This document shows positions 1-8,313 of a stretch of DNA of 64,000 bases, in pieces. Source of the DNA: Bacillota bacterium (lineage in GTDB: Bacteria > Bacillota > UBA4882 > UBA8346); contig JAEYRN010000069.1 of the NCBI GenBank assembly GCA_023435565.1, forward strand, positions 60,842-124,841. Direction: 5' to 3'. The position numbers were made by a program, and so were the translations under genes. Position 1 is the stretch's first letter, and every line of letters begins with the position of its first letter. The notes under the pieces were generated by a model. The model had not been told where the DNA came from. It did no database searches and was given only the letters and a program-made list of their open reading frames with translations.

Positions 1-1
1 A

Positions 2-997
2 ATCGATTATCGGCCCGCTTTTAAAACGAATCGCTATAATCCATGGAAAGTATATCGGAAAAGTATGAAACATATGTTTTATGAAATTTGTGCGATACCG
101 TATAAGGCTGTTAAAAACCAACGATTTAAAACATTTAATAAGGAATATATGGAAACAACCAGAGAATCTTTTTTTACAAGTCAAGAAATTTATAAAGCAC
201 CTCCTAAGTTTGATGTTTATATTACCGGTAGTGATCAAGTCTGGAATCCTCAACTGACAGGCGGCAAAGTAGATAATGTCTATTATTTGGGTTTTGCGCC
301 AGAAGGAGCAAAAAAGATTTCATATGCAGCCAGTTTTGGGTCAACTAAAATAGATAAGCGTTTTTGGGACGAGATAGCGTCAAATATACGGAAAATTGAT
401 CATGTTTCGGTTAGGGAGTCGGATGGTCAAAGATATATCAAAGAAATAGTCGGAATTGAAGCGGAACAAGTGCTTGATCCGGTTTTTTTAATGGACAAAT
501 CCGAATGGAATAAATTTACAGAGGATACAAAATCGGATACTAAGCCGTATCTTTTACTTTATGCTTTCGGTGATGATAATTTACTAAATAAAACCGCTAA
601 AATGGTAGCTAAAACAATGAATTTACGTGTTATAATTGTTGGTAAGCCATTAACCGGTAATAATAATTATGATCAAGAATTACATTCCTGTAGTCCTGCT
701 AAATTATTGGAACTATATAAAAATGCTACAGCGGTTTGTACAAACTCTTTCCATGGGACAGCTTTTTCTATCGTTTACGAAAAACCCTTTTTGGTGATAC
801 CAAGTACATCGAGGAATGAAAGAATAGACAGTTTACTAAAAACACTTGGATTGTCCTCTCAAATGGTAAGTAATTTCTCACAATTAGAAGAGATCTCTGT
901 TGAAGGGGCTTTAAAATACGACATGAATAAGGTATCATCATTATTAAATGAAGAACGAAAAAAATCTTTAACTTTTTTACAAAAAGCGTTAATCTAG
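2..997 (+). CDS. Polysaccharide pyruvyl transferase family protein (5' partial)
   Basis: Partial gene. The reading frame is open to the left edge, and the residues before the first in-window ATG (position 65) read IDYRP..., which is where this family continues after its N-terminal strand, so the true start lies outside the window. Seen: the family signature YITGSDQVWNP (codons near 226-258), then SYAASFG, SVRESDG and a C-terminal TNSFHGTAFS motif. Known: members transfer ketal-pyruvate from PEP to sugars of exopolysaccharides or cell-wall polymers. The next gene is an F420H2-dehydrogenase-beta-like protein, a common partner in bacterial polysaccharide clusters. The acceptor sugar cannot be read from the sequence. 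Confidence 0.9.
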   Translation: MDYRPAFKTNRYNPWKVYRKSMKHMFYEICAIPYKAVKNQRFKTFNKEYMETTRESFFTSQEIYKAPPKFDVYITGSDQVWNPQLTGGKVDNVYYLGFAPEGAKKISYAASFGSTKIDKRFWDEIASNIRKIDHVSVRESDGQRYIKEIVGIEAEQVLDPVFLMDKSEWNKFTEDTKSDTKPYLLLYAFGDDNLLNKTAKMVAKTMNLRVIIVGKPLTGNNNYDQELHSCSPAKLLELYKNATAVCTNSFHGTAFSIVYEKPFLVIPSTSRNERIDSLLKTLGLSSQMVSNFSQLEEISVEGALKYDMNKVSSLLNEERKKSLTFLQKALI

Positions 998-1030
998 TAA
1001 GAATAATTTATTGTGAAGGTGACAAATTGA

Positions 1031-2185
1031 ATGAATATTATTATAGATAATGAACGAGAAGCTTGCATTGGTTGTAACGCTTGTGTTCAAGTCTGTCCAA
1101 AATCTTGTATAAATATGGGACTTAATGAGGAGGGCTTTTGGTATCCTTTTATTGATGAAGCAAAATGCAATAATTGTAGGCTTTGTCAAACATGTTGTCC
1201 CATCAATCAAGAATCTTTTGCTCCAAAGTTGCAATACCCGGAAGCTTATGGGGCTTGGAATCTGGATAATGATATCAAGGAAAAGAGTACTTCGGGTGGT
1301 GTATTCACTGCTTTGGCAACTTCAGTTCTTGAAAAAGGCGGTGTAGTATTTGGCGCGGCATTTAACCAAAATATGCAGGTTAATCATATTATGGTTGATA
1401 GTATTGATGATTTGATTCATTTACGGGGTAGTAAATACGTTCAAAGTAATATTGGAGATACCTATACCATAGCTAAAAAATATATCAAATTAGGTAAAAA
1501 GGTTTTGTTTTCAGGGACACCTTGTCAAATCGCAGGATTATATTCTTTTTTGAGATCCGATTTTGAAAATCTCTTAACTTGTGACTTGGTATGTAAAGGA
1601 GTTCCTTCACCAAAAATATTCGAGGACTACCTTAAGCATATTGAAAAGAAACATAAATCCAAAATTATTAAATATTGTTTTAGAGATAAATCTAAGGGCT
1701 GGAAAGAGTCTACTGTTATTGCGGAATTTTTAGATGGTTCCAAGTATTCCAATCTATTAAGAAAAGATCCCTTCGGTTATGCTTTTAGCAAAAGTTTAAC
1801 CCTACGTCCGGCTTGTTTTAATTGTAAATTTTCAAAAATTCCACGTGTTGCGGATATTACTATTGCCGATTTTTGGGGTGTAGCTAAATTTTATCCCGAG
1901 CTTTATGATAATAGAGGTACTTCTCTACTAATAATAAACAGCGAAAAGGGACAAAATGCTTTTGAGCAGTGCGCTAACATGATATTTTTTAGAAAAGTTG
2001 AACTTCAAAAATCGCTAGAGAATAACAAAAATGCAACAAACTCTGTTAATCGTCCGCTTGAAAGGATACACTATTTTAGTGATTATCATAACAAGGGTTA
2101 CAAATACGTTTTAAAAAAGTATATGACTAAAGCACCGGCTTTAATAAGAACATTCAAACGGTTGTTCAAAAACATGAAATTCTAG
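1031..2185 (+). CDS. Coenzyme F420 hydrogenase/dehydrogenase beta-subunit-like Fe-S protein
   Basis: 384 aa. The N-terminus carries two ferredoxin-type 4Fe-4S motifs (CIGCNACVQVCP near residue 13 and CNNCRLCQTCCP near residue 46). The rest resembles the FrhB/FdhB family: STSGGVFTALA, FSGTPCQIAGL, and CDLVCKGVPSP with later Cys pairs (ACFNCKFS). Known: in polysaccharide clusters these proteins sit beside pyruvyl transferases and are thought to perform a flavin/Fe-S redox step on a sugar or lipid carrier; the substrate is unknown. The gene lies 33 bp after the pyruvyl transferase on the same strand and probably shares its transcript. Upstream AAGGTGA is a plausible ribosome site. Confidence 0.88.
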   Translation: MNIIIDNEREACIGCNACVQVCPKSCINMGLNEEGFWYPFIDEAKCNNCRLCQTCCPINQESFAPKLQYPEAYGAWNLDNDIKEKSTSGGVFTALATSVLEKGGVVFGAAFNQNMQVNHIMVDSIDDLIHLRGSKYVQSNIGDTYTIAKKYIKLGKKVLFSGTPCQIAGLYSFLRSDFENLLTCDLVCKGVPSPKIFEDYLKHIEKKHKSKIIKYCFRDKSKGWKESTVIAEFLDGSKYSNLLRKDPFGYAFSKSLTLRPACFNCKFSKIPRVADITIADFWGVAKFYPELYDNRGTSLLIINSEKGQNAFEQCANMIFFRKVELQKSLENNKNATNSVNRPLERIHYFSDYHNKGYKYVLKKYMTKAPALIRTFKRLFKNMKF

Positions 2186-2238
2186 CTCAACCGTTTCTAA
2201 AATAGAACCAAATTTTTTTATTGGCTTAGTTAGATTAC

Positions 2239-3090
2239 TCAACATGCGTTTAAATCAATTATTTTTGACAGTAGTTTTTTATTTTTAATTGAAAGCTTAT
2301 CTTTTCTTTTTAGTAGTTTTGCTGTTCCATGATATAAATATTTATATGCCTCATCGATCTTAATTGCGGGATTATAAGTTTTTAAAAATATCTCCAAGTA
2401 GAACAGTACTTTTTCGCGGGAGCATTGTGCTTCATCATTTTGGCTTACCAAGAAAGCAAAAAAAAGATAAAAGAATTTGCTAAAAAAATAAAAGGTTCTT
2501 TTTGGGGAAACCCACTTTTTATATATTATTGAATCAAAATCGAGAAAGACAATCTCATAAGGTTTTTGATTTGGATCTATAAAGAAATTGGTTAATACCG
2601 GGTCGTAATGGGAAAACCCGCTTTTATAAAAAGCGCCTAAAGTAGATATAAGCCGATTCATTATCTCATCTTTATCGGAATTATTGATCTCGCTTTTTAG
2701 AAACTCCTTAAGATCGATTCCACTATTTTTTTTAGTAACTAATATACTCTCATGTTTCCACTTCCTTTGGCAGTTAAGAGCAAATACTGTTTCAACGCTC
2801 TTAAAGCCGGTAGCGCGAAGTTTGTTTGATATATTTAAGCAATTGACGGCTTTGCTGTTTCGAAAATGGTAACTAAGTTCTTGCTCAATTGTAGGTGGGG
2901 TAAATTTTTTGGCGTAGTAAACTTCTGAGTTGTGCTCTAATAAGTAGACTTGGTGACGGTGTTTTGTTTTGAATGGTTCTATGGAACCAGTAAAAATCAG
3001 ACTAGCTTTTTTAACTAAATCCAAATCAGGCTCTTTTATTGAATAATACAGTTTTATTTCCGGAGAGATTCTTACCTGTTTTAACTTCAT
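2239..3090 (-). CDS. WaaP/KdkA-like lipopolysaccharide-kinase family protein, paralog 1
   Basis: 283 aa. The fold appears to be a eukaryotic-like kinase of the Kdo/WaaP type. A lysine in an AKKF motif lies in the N-terminal lobe; the catalytic loop reads GFSHYDPVLTNFF (about residue 160) and the metal-binding motif VFLDFDS (about residue 183), matching H-x-D...N and DF/LD of the family. Start: ATG at 3090, with GGAGG five bases upstream; a TTG at 3102 would overlap that ribosome site. It is a clear paralog of the next minus-strand gene (shared MKLKQ...PEIKLYY N-terminus). Base composition is much more AT-rich than the core genes. Phosphorylation of a core-lipid sugar is inferred, not shown. 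Confidence 0.7.
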   Translation of the reverse strand: MKLKQVRISPEIKLYYSIKEPDLDLVKKASLIFTGSIEPFKTKHRHQVYLLEHNSEVYYAKKFTPPTIEQELSYHFRNSKAVNCLNISNKLRATGFKSVETVFALNCQRKWKHESILVTKKNSGIDLKEFLKSEINNSDKDEIMNRLISTLGAFYKSGFSHYDPVLTNFFIDPNQKPYEIVFLDFDSIIYKKWVSPKRTFYFFSKFFYLFFAFLVSQNDEAQCSREKVLFYLEIFLKTYNPAIKIDEAYKYLYHGTAKLLKRKDKLSIKNKKLLSKIIDLNAC

Positions 3091-3203
3091 TAGTTCCTCC
3101 AAACATAAAGCTGTTTAAGCTTAATATAAAAGGCGGCTAAAAAAACTGAAAAAAGCGTCATTGAAGTGTTTAGAAAGAAGCGGTACCAAATAAAAACAAA
3201 AAA

Positions 3204-3232
3204 ATTATAACATGATTTGAAGGGAGTGTCTA
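3204..3232 (-). promoter_or_regulatory. Promoter of kinase-like paralog 1
   Basis: Read on the minus strand: TAGACA (-35, 3232-3227), a 17-base spacer, and a perfect TATAAT (-10, 3209-3204). The same -35 and -10 hexamers with the same spacing recur upstream of paralog 2. Confidence 0.65.
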
Positions 3233-3305
3233 TTAGTTTAGTAGTTGAGAGTTTTAGATCGATTACAATATAATTCCTTATAAAAGAAGAAATAGGGTTT
3301 TGTAA

Positions 3306-4157
3306 CTAACAGGCTTTCGAATCTTTAATTATAGATAAAAAGGCTTTATTATCCTTTTTACGCTCTTTTTTGCTTTTTAGTAATTTAACTGTTCCCTGAA
3401 TTAAGTATTTATATGCGCTATCAATTTTTATCTTAGGGTTATACGACTTTAAAAAGATATCTAAATAATATAATATCTGCTCGTGAGAGTATGATATTAC
3501 ATTATTCTGTCTTAAAAGAAATTTATAATAAAAAAAGAAGAACCTACTTAGGGCAAGGAAAGTGCTTTTTTTGGAAATTGTTTGACTATATGTAATGGAG
3601 TCTAAATCCAAAAAAATAATCTCATAAGGGTTCTTATTTTTATCAAGGAAAAAGTTAGCTAATATTGGATCATGATGAATAAAGCCGTTTCTAAACAAAA
3701 CGCCTAATGTAGAAATAAGACAGAACATTACCTCCTTTTTTTTTGAATTATCAGTTTCATTAATTAAAAAATCATTAATACTGATTCCATCATATTTTTT
3801 TGTAATAAAGAGACTTTCATGTCTCAAATTTTTTTTATAATTAAGAACGAAAATTGGTTCAATAACTTTAAAGTTAGTTGTTATTAGTTGGTTTGATATT
3901 TTTAAGCATTTTATAGCTTTGGTTTCATGAAAACGGTCGCGAAGTCTTTTCTCCAAATTATTTATGGCAAATTTCTTGGCATAAAAAACATCATTATTAT
4001 GTTCAAACAAATAAACCTTATGACAGGGTTTTCTTTTTAAAGCCTTAATGTTACTATCAAATAATTGACTAGTCTTGATAACCAAATCCCAATCCGGTTC
4101 CTGATCCGTATAGTACAATTTTATTTCCGGAGTAATTTTTTTTTGTTTTAACTTCAT
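3306..4157 (-). CDS. WaaP/KdkA-like lipopolysaccharide-kinase family protein, paralog 2
   Basis: 283 aa from the ATG at 4157; a longer frame from 4208 exists, but AAAGGGA sits just before 4157 and the shorter N-terminus (MKLKQKKITPEIKLYY) aligns with paralog 1. The catalytic loop GFIHHDPILANFF and the IFLDLDS motif are both retained, with an AKKF lysine earlier, so the protein looks intact rather than a decaying copy. It has its own promoter (4274-4302) and is separated from paralog 1 by about 215 bp, so the two are tandem duplicates with separate transcription. Known family members phosphorylate lipid-A core sugars in diderm bacteria; the substrate here is unknown. Confidence 0.7.
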   Translation of the reverse strand: MKLKQKKITPEIKLYYTDQEPDWDLVIKTSQLFDSNIKALKRKPCHKVYLFEHNNDVFYAKKFAINNLEKRLRDRFHETKAIKCLKISNQLITTNFKVIEPIFVLNYKKNLRHESLFITKKYDGISINDFLINETDNSKKKEVMFCLISTLGVLFRNGFIHHDPILANFFLDKNKNPYEIIFLDLDSITYSQTISKKSTFLALSRFFFFYYKFLLRQNNVISYSHEQILYYLDIFLKSYNPKIKIDSAYKYLIQGTVKLLKSKKERKKDNKAFLSIIKDSKAC

Positions 4158-4273
4158 TTTAATTTTCCCTTTCAAACTGAAGTTTTTATCAAATAATATA
4201 GTAATCAAAATGTTTTATTGATACTGTTGTTTTATTTCGGTGCTAGAAATAAACGATATGCCAAAACAGGAAA

Positions 4274-4302
4274 ATTATAGCATGATAATAACAAATTGTC
4301 TA
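4274..4302 (-). promoter_or_regulatory. Promoter of kinase-like paralog 2
   Basis: On the minus strand: TAGACA (4302-4297), a 17-base spacer, TATAAT (4279-4274). Identical hexamers and spacing to the promoter of paralog 1, and the spacers are partly similar, which supports duplication of the gene together with its promoter. Confidence 0.65.
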
Positions 4303-4433
4303 TATTTTATGGATCTTTTTAAGTAATAGAAGAAAATTTACTAACAATCCATTGTAGATTAGTCAACTTTTAATAAGTGAAAATATAAAGATTAACAATG
4401 ACTTATATTCACAAGAAAAAACTCAAAATCCAG

Positions 4434-4463
4434 TTGACTTCCCAAGAGTGTTTGTGTTATGAT
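4434..4463 (+). promoter_or_regulatory. Promoter of tRNA-Asn
   Basis: TTGACT (4434-4439), an 18-base spacer and TATGAT (4458-4463), ending 30 bases before the mature tRNA 5' end. Close to the sigma-70/sigma-A consensus. Confidence 0.65.
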
Positions 4464-4493
4464 AAAAAACGTCAATTAAATAAGCTTTTACAC

Positions 4494-4568
4494 TCCTCGA
4501 TAGCTCAATGGTAGAGCACCCGGCTGTTAACCGGGTGGTTGTTGGTTCGAGTCCAACTCGGGGAGCCA
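4494..4568 (+). tRNA. tRNA-Asn (anticodon GTT)
   Basis: 75 nt including an encoded CCA. The acceptor arm pairs TCCTCGA with TCGGGGA (one G-T wobble). The anticodon arm is CCCGG-CTGTTAA-CCGGG with GTT at 4526-4528. The T arm contains GGTTCGAGTCC. A T-run follows directly and may end transcription. Confidence 0.97.
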
Positions 4569-4638
4569 TTTTTTTATATATTTCATATTTACTCATATTC
4601 CCTCCATCTTTTGGCATACTATGAAACAATAGGTTGTC

Positions 4639-4688
4639 TATATAAGTTGAATTAAAATTTCGATTAAGAAATTTATTTCATCCTATAT
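4639..4688 (+). repeat. Short form of dispersed repeat R2
   Basis: TATATAAGTTGAATT (4639-4653) and AGAAATTTATTTCATCCTATAT (4667-4688, quoted as two parts: AGAAATTTATTT and CATCCTATAT) are shared exactly with the ends of a longer element at 13654-13786. Both copies end within about 20 bp of a start codon and just before the ribosome site. Confidence 0.75.
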
Positions 4689-4704
4689 TGATGGAGGGAT
4701 TATT

Positions 4705-5271
4705 ATGTCAAAAGCGACTCAAGCCAAAACTTCATTGGATAAAGACCGGTACTGGAGTGGAGTATTTACCGGAGTTTTTTTAGGCTGTTTCGTCATTTCA
4801 GTTACAATTCTATTGGTTGTAAGATTACAGGGGTTAAAGGTCGCTATTAACCCTCAAAAGATCGCCCAATTAATGCAGGCGAAGATTCAATCCGAGGTCA
4901 AACGTGAAATCCCTAAGGTGTTGGAACAATTAGAAAAAGAATTGCCGGTTGAAATTACCGAAAATTTGGAAAGCCTTGAGGATTTAACGATTGGGATTGG
5001 TAAAAGCCAGGTAAGCCTACCAGTGGAATTAGTAACAGCAATTAGAGGGGAATTTAACCGGGTTATTGAAGAGGCTATTATCAATACCTTTAATAACTAT
5101 AATACTTCGGAGTACGAAGAAAGAATCGGAAAAAACGCCTATGAGATGATCGAGACAATGTTGCAGCAAGATATCATTGGGAAAACATATTTGATTAAAA
5201 CTAATGACTGGTTTTCCGTACCAATTAAGATTGTCGGCACATCAAGGCATCAAGTGAGCGTCGGTATCTGA
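4705..5271 (+). CDS. Uncharacterised single-pass membrane protein
   Basis: 188 aa; I do not recognise a family. One hydrophobic segment near residues 18-41 (GVFTGVFLGCFVISVTILLVV) follows a short charged N-terminus, giving a membrane anchor with a large soluble C-terminal part. The middle is rich in Glu, Lys and Leu and probably helical (IQSEVKREIPKVLEQLEKELP). Start: ATG with GGAGGG about nine bases upstream. It is a single transcription unit closed by a terminator at 5291; repeat R2 forms its upstream region. No enzymatic motif is visible. Confidence 0.75.
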   Translation: MSKATQAKTSLDKDRYWSGVFTGVFLGCFVISVTILLVVRLQGLKVAINPQKIAQLMQAKIQSEVKREIPKVLEQLEKELPVEITENLESLEDLTIGIGKSQVSLPVELVTAIRGEFNRVIEEAIINTFNNYNTSEYEERIGKNAYEMIETMLQQDIIGKTYLIKTNDWFSVPIKIVGTSRHQVSVGI

Positions 5272-5290
5272 TTGGCCCTTTATTAATTTC

Positions 5291-5321
5291 GGGCGCTAAA
5301 AAAGCGTCCGTTTTTGTTTTT
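5291..5321 (+). terminator. Intrinsic terminator
   Basis: GGGCGCT - AAAAA - AGCGTCC stem (7 bp, one G-T) followed by a T-rich tract, 20 bp after the membrane-protein stop codon. Confidence 0.8.
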
Positions 5322-5361
5322 GACTTCAGTCCTTTTCCACCCCCATTTCATCCATTTACCC

Positions 5362-5390
5362 TTGACTAACTAAGATGATTGTGTTAGGGT
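5362..5390 (+). promoter_or_regulatory. Possible promoter before the TPR gene
   Basis: TTGACT (5362-5367), a 17-base spacer and TAGGGT (5385-5390). The -35 is good, the -10 poor. Confidence 0.3.
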
Positions 5391-5510
5391 TCTTATATGA
5401 AAATAAGAATATTCAAAAATGCGGAATACATCTGTCATAAATAGCGGTACCGGGCGTATTATTCAAGCTTTTTTAATTGTAACATTGTAAATCAAATTGG
5501 GAGGCTTCTT

Positions 5511-7235
5511 TTGATTCAGGTCATTCCTTTCACAGCTGAACTTGAACCAAAATATTTGCCTTTATTGGCAAGAGGATTGTCTGATCTTTCCGCTTTAAGG
5601 TTGAATGCTGTAGAAATACAGGCCCAGGTTAATACGGAGCTGGAATTAAGCCAATGGGAACAAAAACCGTATCAACCGAGGAGTTTTTCCGAGTGGAATA
5701 ATGAGCAAGAGTTTTGGTTTTCCGGTAATTTACGGGTAGAACGGGACATTTCTTTAATTGTAATTCTCTATGATCCTGAGGAACAACAAGTGGTCTACCG
5801 TAATCAGATTCAAGTCACGGAAGACAAATTTCTTATTGAATGGGAAAAGTGCTTCAGTGATTTGCTCCATTATTTAAAAAACAATAATGAACCTTTTGTT
5901 CCCCGGATTTATACTAAGTCCTTAGAGGCCTTTTTGTCTTTTCGGAAAGGGTTGGAAATTTTAGCCCAGGCAAAAACCGCTCAGATCCGGGAAGAAGGTT
6001 TGGAGAATTTACTAAAAGCAGTGGCGTATGATCCTGAATTTAACGAAGCCATTGATATTCTTTTACTTTTTTTGATTCAAAATGATTTGGTTTATAATTT
6101 TGATTTTTCAATAGATATCTTGGAACGGTTACGGCAAATCTCCAATAAACACCCCCGAATTCCATTGGTTCTAGCTGAAATTTATAGCCAACTTGGTAAT
6201 TATGAAAAGACAATCCAATTATTGAAAGAGCTGACCGACTCTTTTCCGGAATTTGTAGAAGGTTGGATCCGTTTGGCTTTATATTATAATAACACCGCCA
6301 ATACCGACCAGGCATTACAAGCACTTCAAAAGGCACTTTCTTTTGAGCCCGATAATACCACAGTCTTAGATTTGCTAGGAGCTATTTACGCTAGTATGGG
6401 TGAACGTAAAAGGGCGGAAGAGATGTGGCTTAAAGCATTGGATTTGGAACCTTCACGAGTAAATTTGCTGGTAAACTTAGCTTTACTCGCCGAAGAAAAA
6501 GACAATCTACAACTTGCGGAGAATTACTATCAACAAGCAGTCCGAATAGATGAAGAATGGTGGGGAGCTTTCTTTTATTACGGTTCGTTCTGCCAAAGAC
6601 AAAAAAGATATGAGGAAGCAGTTTATTGGTTGGCAAAAGCGGCAGGTAAAAATGATAACCATTTTCAAACCTTTCAAAACTTAGCATCAGCTCAGTTAGA
6701 GCTGGGTAAATATGATGAGGCTCAGGATAATCTATTACATTTGCTTAAGTTGGCCCCTGATAATACAGTGAGGCGTCAGAGTTTACAACTTTTGAATCAA
6801 CTGAGTAATCCCAGGATTAAGACTGAGGCCCGGATCAGAAAATTAAAAAGGTTATGGGAAGCGGGCAAATATTGGCTAGTGCTAGTTAATTTACTTAATT
6901 TATACTGGAAAGGCAAGAATCTTTGGTATTATTGGTATCTATGGGGGTTAGTCGTTAACAATCTAAAAATGAAACGGCTCCAAACCGCTTTTTGGTTAAG
7001 GGGGTTAAAGTATCAACCAGGTTTTCCATTATTAAAAGAAGTTGGATTATATTATTGGAATAAAGGAAATTATGCAAAGGGCCTTCCGTTGTTGCGTCAA
7101 GCTTTTAAACTTCATCAAAACGATCCAGAGATAAACCGGGCTTACTTTCAGACTTTAGCCAAGCTAGGCAAAATGGAGGAATTACGGTCCCATGTGAAGG
7201 GCTTAAATAATCAGGAAAAATCAGAACAGACTTAA
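5511..7235 (+). CDS. Tetratricopeptide-repeat protein
   Basis: 574 aa. Start is TTG with GGGAGG six bases upstream. Residues 1-150 form a domain I do not recognise (beta-rich; it includes RDISLIVILYDPEEQ). From about residue 165 to 430, and again near 500-560, there are repeated TPR helix pairs (for example LGNYEKTIQLLKEL, TDQALQALQKALSFEPDN, MGERKRAEEMWLKALDLEP). No signal peptide or membrane segment is seen, so it is probably a cytosolic scaffold for protein contacts. Its stop is 27 bp before the IclR start, so the two are likely co-transcribed. The partner is unknown. Confidence 0.85.
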   Translation: MIQVIPFTAELEPKYLPLLARGLSDLSALRLNAVEIQAQVNTELELSQWEQKPYQPRSFSEWNNEQEFWFSGNLRVERDISLIVILYDPEEQQVVYRNQIQVTEDKFLIEWEKCFSDLLHYLKNNNEPFVPRIYTKSLEAFLSFRKGLEILAQAKTAQIREEGLENLLKAVAYDPEFNEAIDILLLFLIQNDLVYNFDFSIDILERLRQISNKHPRIPLVLAEIYSQLGNYEKTIQLLKELTDSFPEFVEGWIRLALYYNNTANTDQALQALQKALSFEPDNTTVLDLLGAIYASMGERKRAEEMWLKALDLEPSRVNLLVNLALLAEEKDNLQLAENYYQQAVRIDEEWWGAFFYYGSFCQRQKRYEEAVYWLAKAAGKNDNHFQTFQNLASAQLELGKYDEAQDNLLHLLKLAPDNTVRRQSLQLLNQLSNPRIKTEARIRKLKRLWEAGKYWLVLVNLLNLYWKGKNLWYYWYLWGLVVNNLKMKRLQTAFWLRGLKYQPGFPLLKEVGLYYWNKGNYAKGLPLLRQAFKLHQNDPEINRAYFQTLAKLGKMEELRSHVKGLNNQEKSEQT

Positions 7236-7261
7236 TGTCTCCGGAAGGAAGGGGTATTTCA

Positions 7262-8086
7262 ATGGGTCGTCCTCGTAAAGATGGTGAAGGGGATACCGTA
7301 CAAGCAGTTACTAGGGCATTATCTTTATTGGAAATAATCGCTAGGGAAGATAGGGCAATTACCATTTCGGAACTGGCTAAAAAAGCTCAACTAAAATTGG
7401 CTACTGCCCACCGGTTGTTAGCTACAATGATGAACCGAGGATTTATTGAACAAGACCCGGTCAGCTTGCGTTATCGCCTAGGAATAAAAGCTTTTGAAAT
7501 TGGTAATGCAGCTTTTAGCGTAAATGATCTACGTATGGTTAGCCGGCCTTTTTTAAAATCCCTAGCTGAACATATAAATGAAACTACCAATTTGGCTATT
7601 CTAGACGGTGCTGAAGTGGTGTATATTGATCAACTCGAATCAACCAATATTGTCATTGTAAAGATGTTTGCCCGAGTAGGTAGCCGAGGGCCGGCATATT
7701 GTACCGGAACCGGTAAAGTCCTTTTAGCGGATTTACCGGAAGAAGAATTAAAAAAACGACTTTCGAGAGTTGATTTTATAAAATTTACCGACTATACCAT
7801 CACTAATGTCGATGAACTAGTTAGGGAACTATACCGGATAAAAAAACAAGGTTACGCTTTAGATTTTTCGGAAAGAGACGAAGGAGTAACTTGTGTTGCC
7901 GCTCCGATTCGTAATTTCGAAAAAAGGGTCCAAGCCGCGATTAGTGTTTCCGGACCAGCCCAAAGGATGGGGCAAGAACGCATTGATGGGGAAATTTTAC
8001 CCTTTGTATTGGAGGTTGCTCAAAAGATTTCGGAACGGTTGGGATTTCATGACAACAGTTTTGCAGGAGTTTCCATTAAGATGTAA
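7262..8086 (+). CDS. IclR family transcriptional regulator
   Basis: 274 aa. An N-terminal winged helix-turn-helix (about residues 14-75: TVQAVTRALSLLEII...ITISELAKKAQLKLATAHRLLATM) is followed by the IclR effector domain (GSRGPAYCTGTGKVLLADLP, ERDEGVTCVAAPIRN). The ATG at 7262 is preferred because GGAAGGAAGGGG precedes it; an ATG at 7235 lies upstream of that ribosome site. Known IclR proteins sense small carbon metabolites and repress or activate neighbouring catabolic genes, but no catabolic gene is adjacent, so the target is unclear. Confidence 0.9.
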   Translation: MGRPRKDGEGDTVQAVTRALSLLEIIAREDRAITISELAKKAQLKLATAHRLLATMMNRGFIEQDPVSLRYRLGIKAFEIGNAAFSVNDLRMVSRPFLKSLAEHINETTNLAILDGAEVVYIDQLESTNIVIVKMFARVGSRGPAYCTGTGKVLLADLPEEELKKRLSRVDFIKFTDYTITNVDELVRELYRIKKQGYALDFSERDEGVTCVAAPIRNFEKRVQAAISVSGPAQRMGQERIDGEILPFVLEVAQKISERLGFHDNSFAGVSIKM

Positions 8087-8094
8087 GAGTTTAC

Positions 8095-8123
8095 TTGTCA
8101 AAATGGAATAATTGTGGTAAACT
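8095..8123 (+). promoter_or_regulatory. Promoter of the rimP-nusA-infB operon
   Basis: TTGTCA (8095-8100), a 17-base spacer and TAAACT (8118-8123). It lies just after the IclR gene and upstream of the rimP leader. Confidence 0.55.
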
Positions 8124-8144
8124 AGTTTAAAGAATTACGCGTGG

Positions 8145-8168
8145 AAGGAGTGGGGAAACCCACTCCTT
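8145..8168 (+). promoter_or_regulatory. Leader hairpin of the rimP operon
   Basis: Perfect 10-bp stem AAGGAGTGGG / CCCACTCCTT closed by a GAAA tetraloop, about 22 bases after the predicted -10. A GAGTGGG hairpin in front of rimP is a recurring feature in Bacillota and resembles the rimP leader proposed as an attenuator. There is no strong T-tract after it here, so its effect on transcription is uncertain. Confidence 0.55.
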
Positions 8169-8181
8169 CAGTTTCTAGATG

Positions 8182-8281
8182 GTCGTCCACGTCAACATCC
8201 TGTTGACCCACATTGTAAAATGAAAAGTTGACGTGGATCGACAAGCATCGATAGCGTTTTCTAAGTAGTCGTCCACATCAA
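8182..8281 (+). repeat. Dispersed repeat R1, copy A (plus a truncated second head)
   Basis: An 82-bp unit (8182-8263) starts with GTCGTCCACGTCAAC and contains GTTGACGTGGATCGAC, which can pair with the start, and ends ATCGATAGCGTTTTCTA. A second, partial head (GTCGTCCACATCAA, 8268-8281) follows. Other copies are at 17621-17705 (inverted), 21796-21877 and 44873-44928 (inverted, shortened). Here it lies within the rimP leader. Confidence 0.85.
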
Positions 8282-8313
8282 TTTACTAGTATAAAGAGAG
8301 GGATTAACAGAGC

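Noticed and set aside
2186..2238. Terminator between the convergent Fe-S and kinase genes
   Set aside because: Only a weak CCAAAT...ATTGG pairing around a T-run; not good enough to list.
4423..4629. 68-aa minus-strand frame over the tRNA-Asn gene
   Set aside because: It is the antisense of a well-folded tRNA with its own promoter; peptide text such as PRVGLEPTTTRLTAGCS is a known tRNA-antisense artefact.
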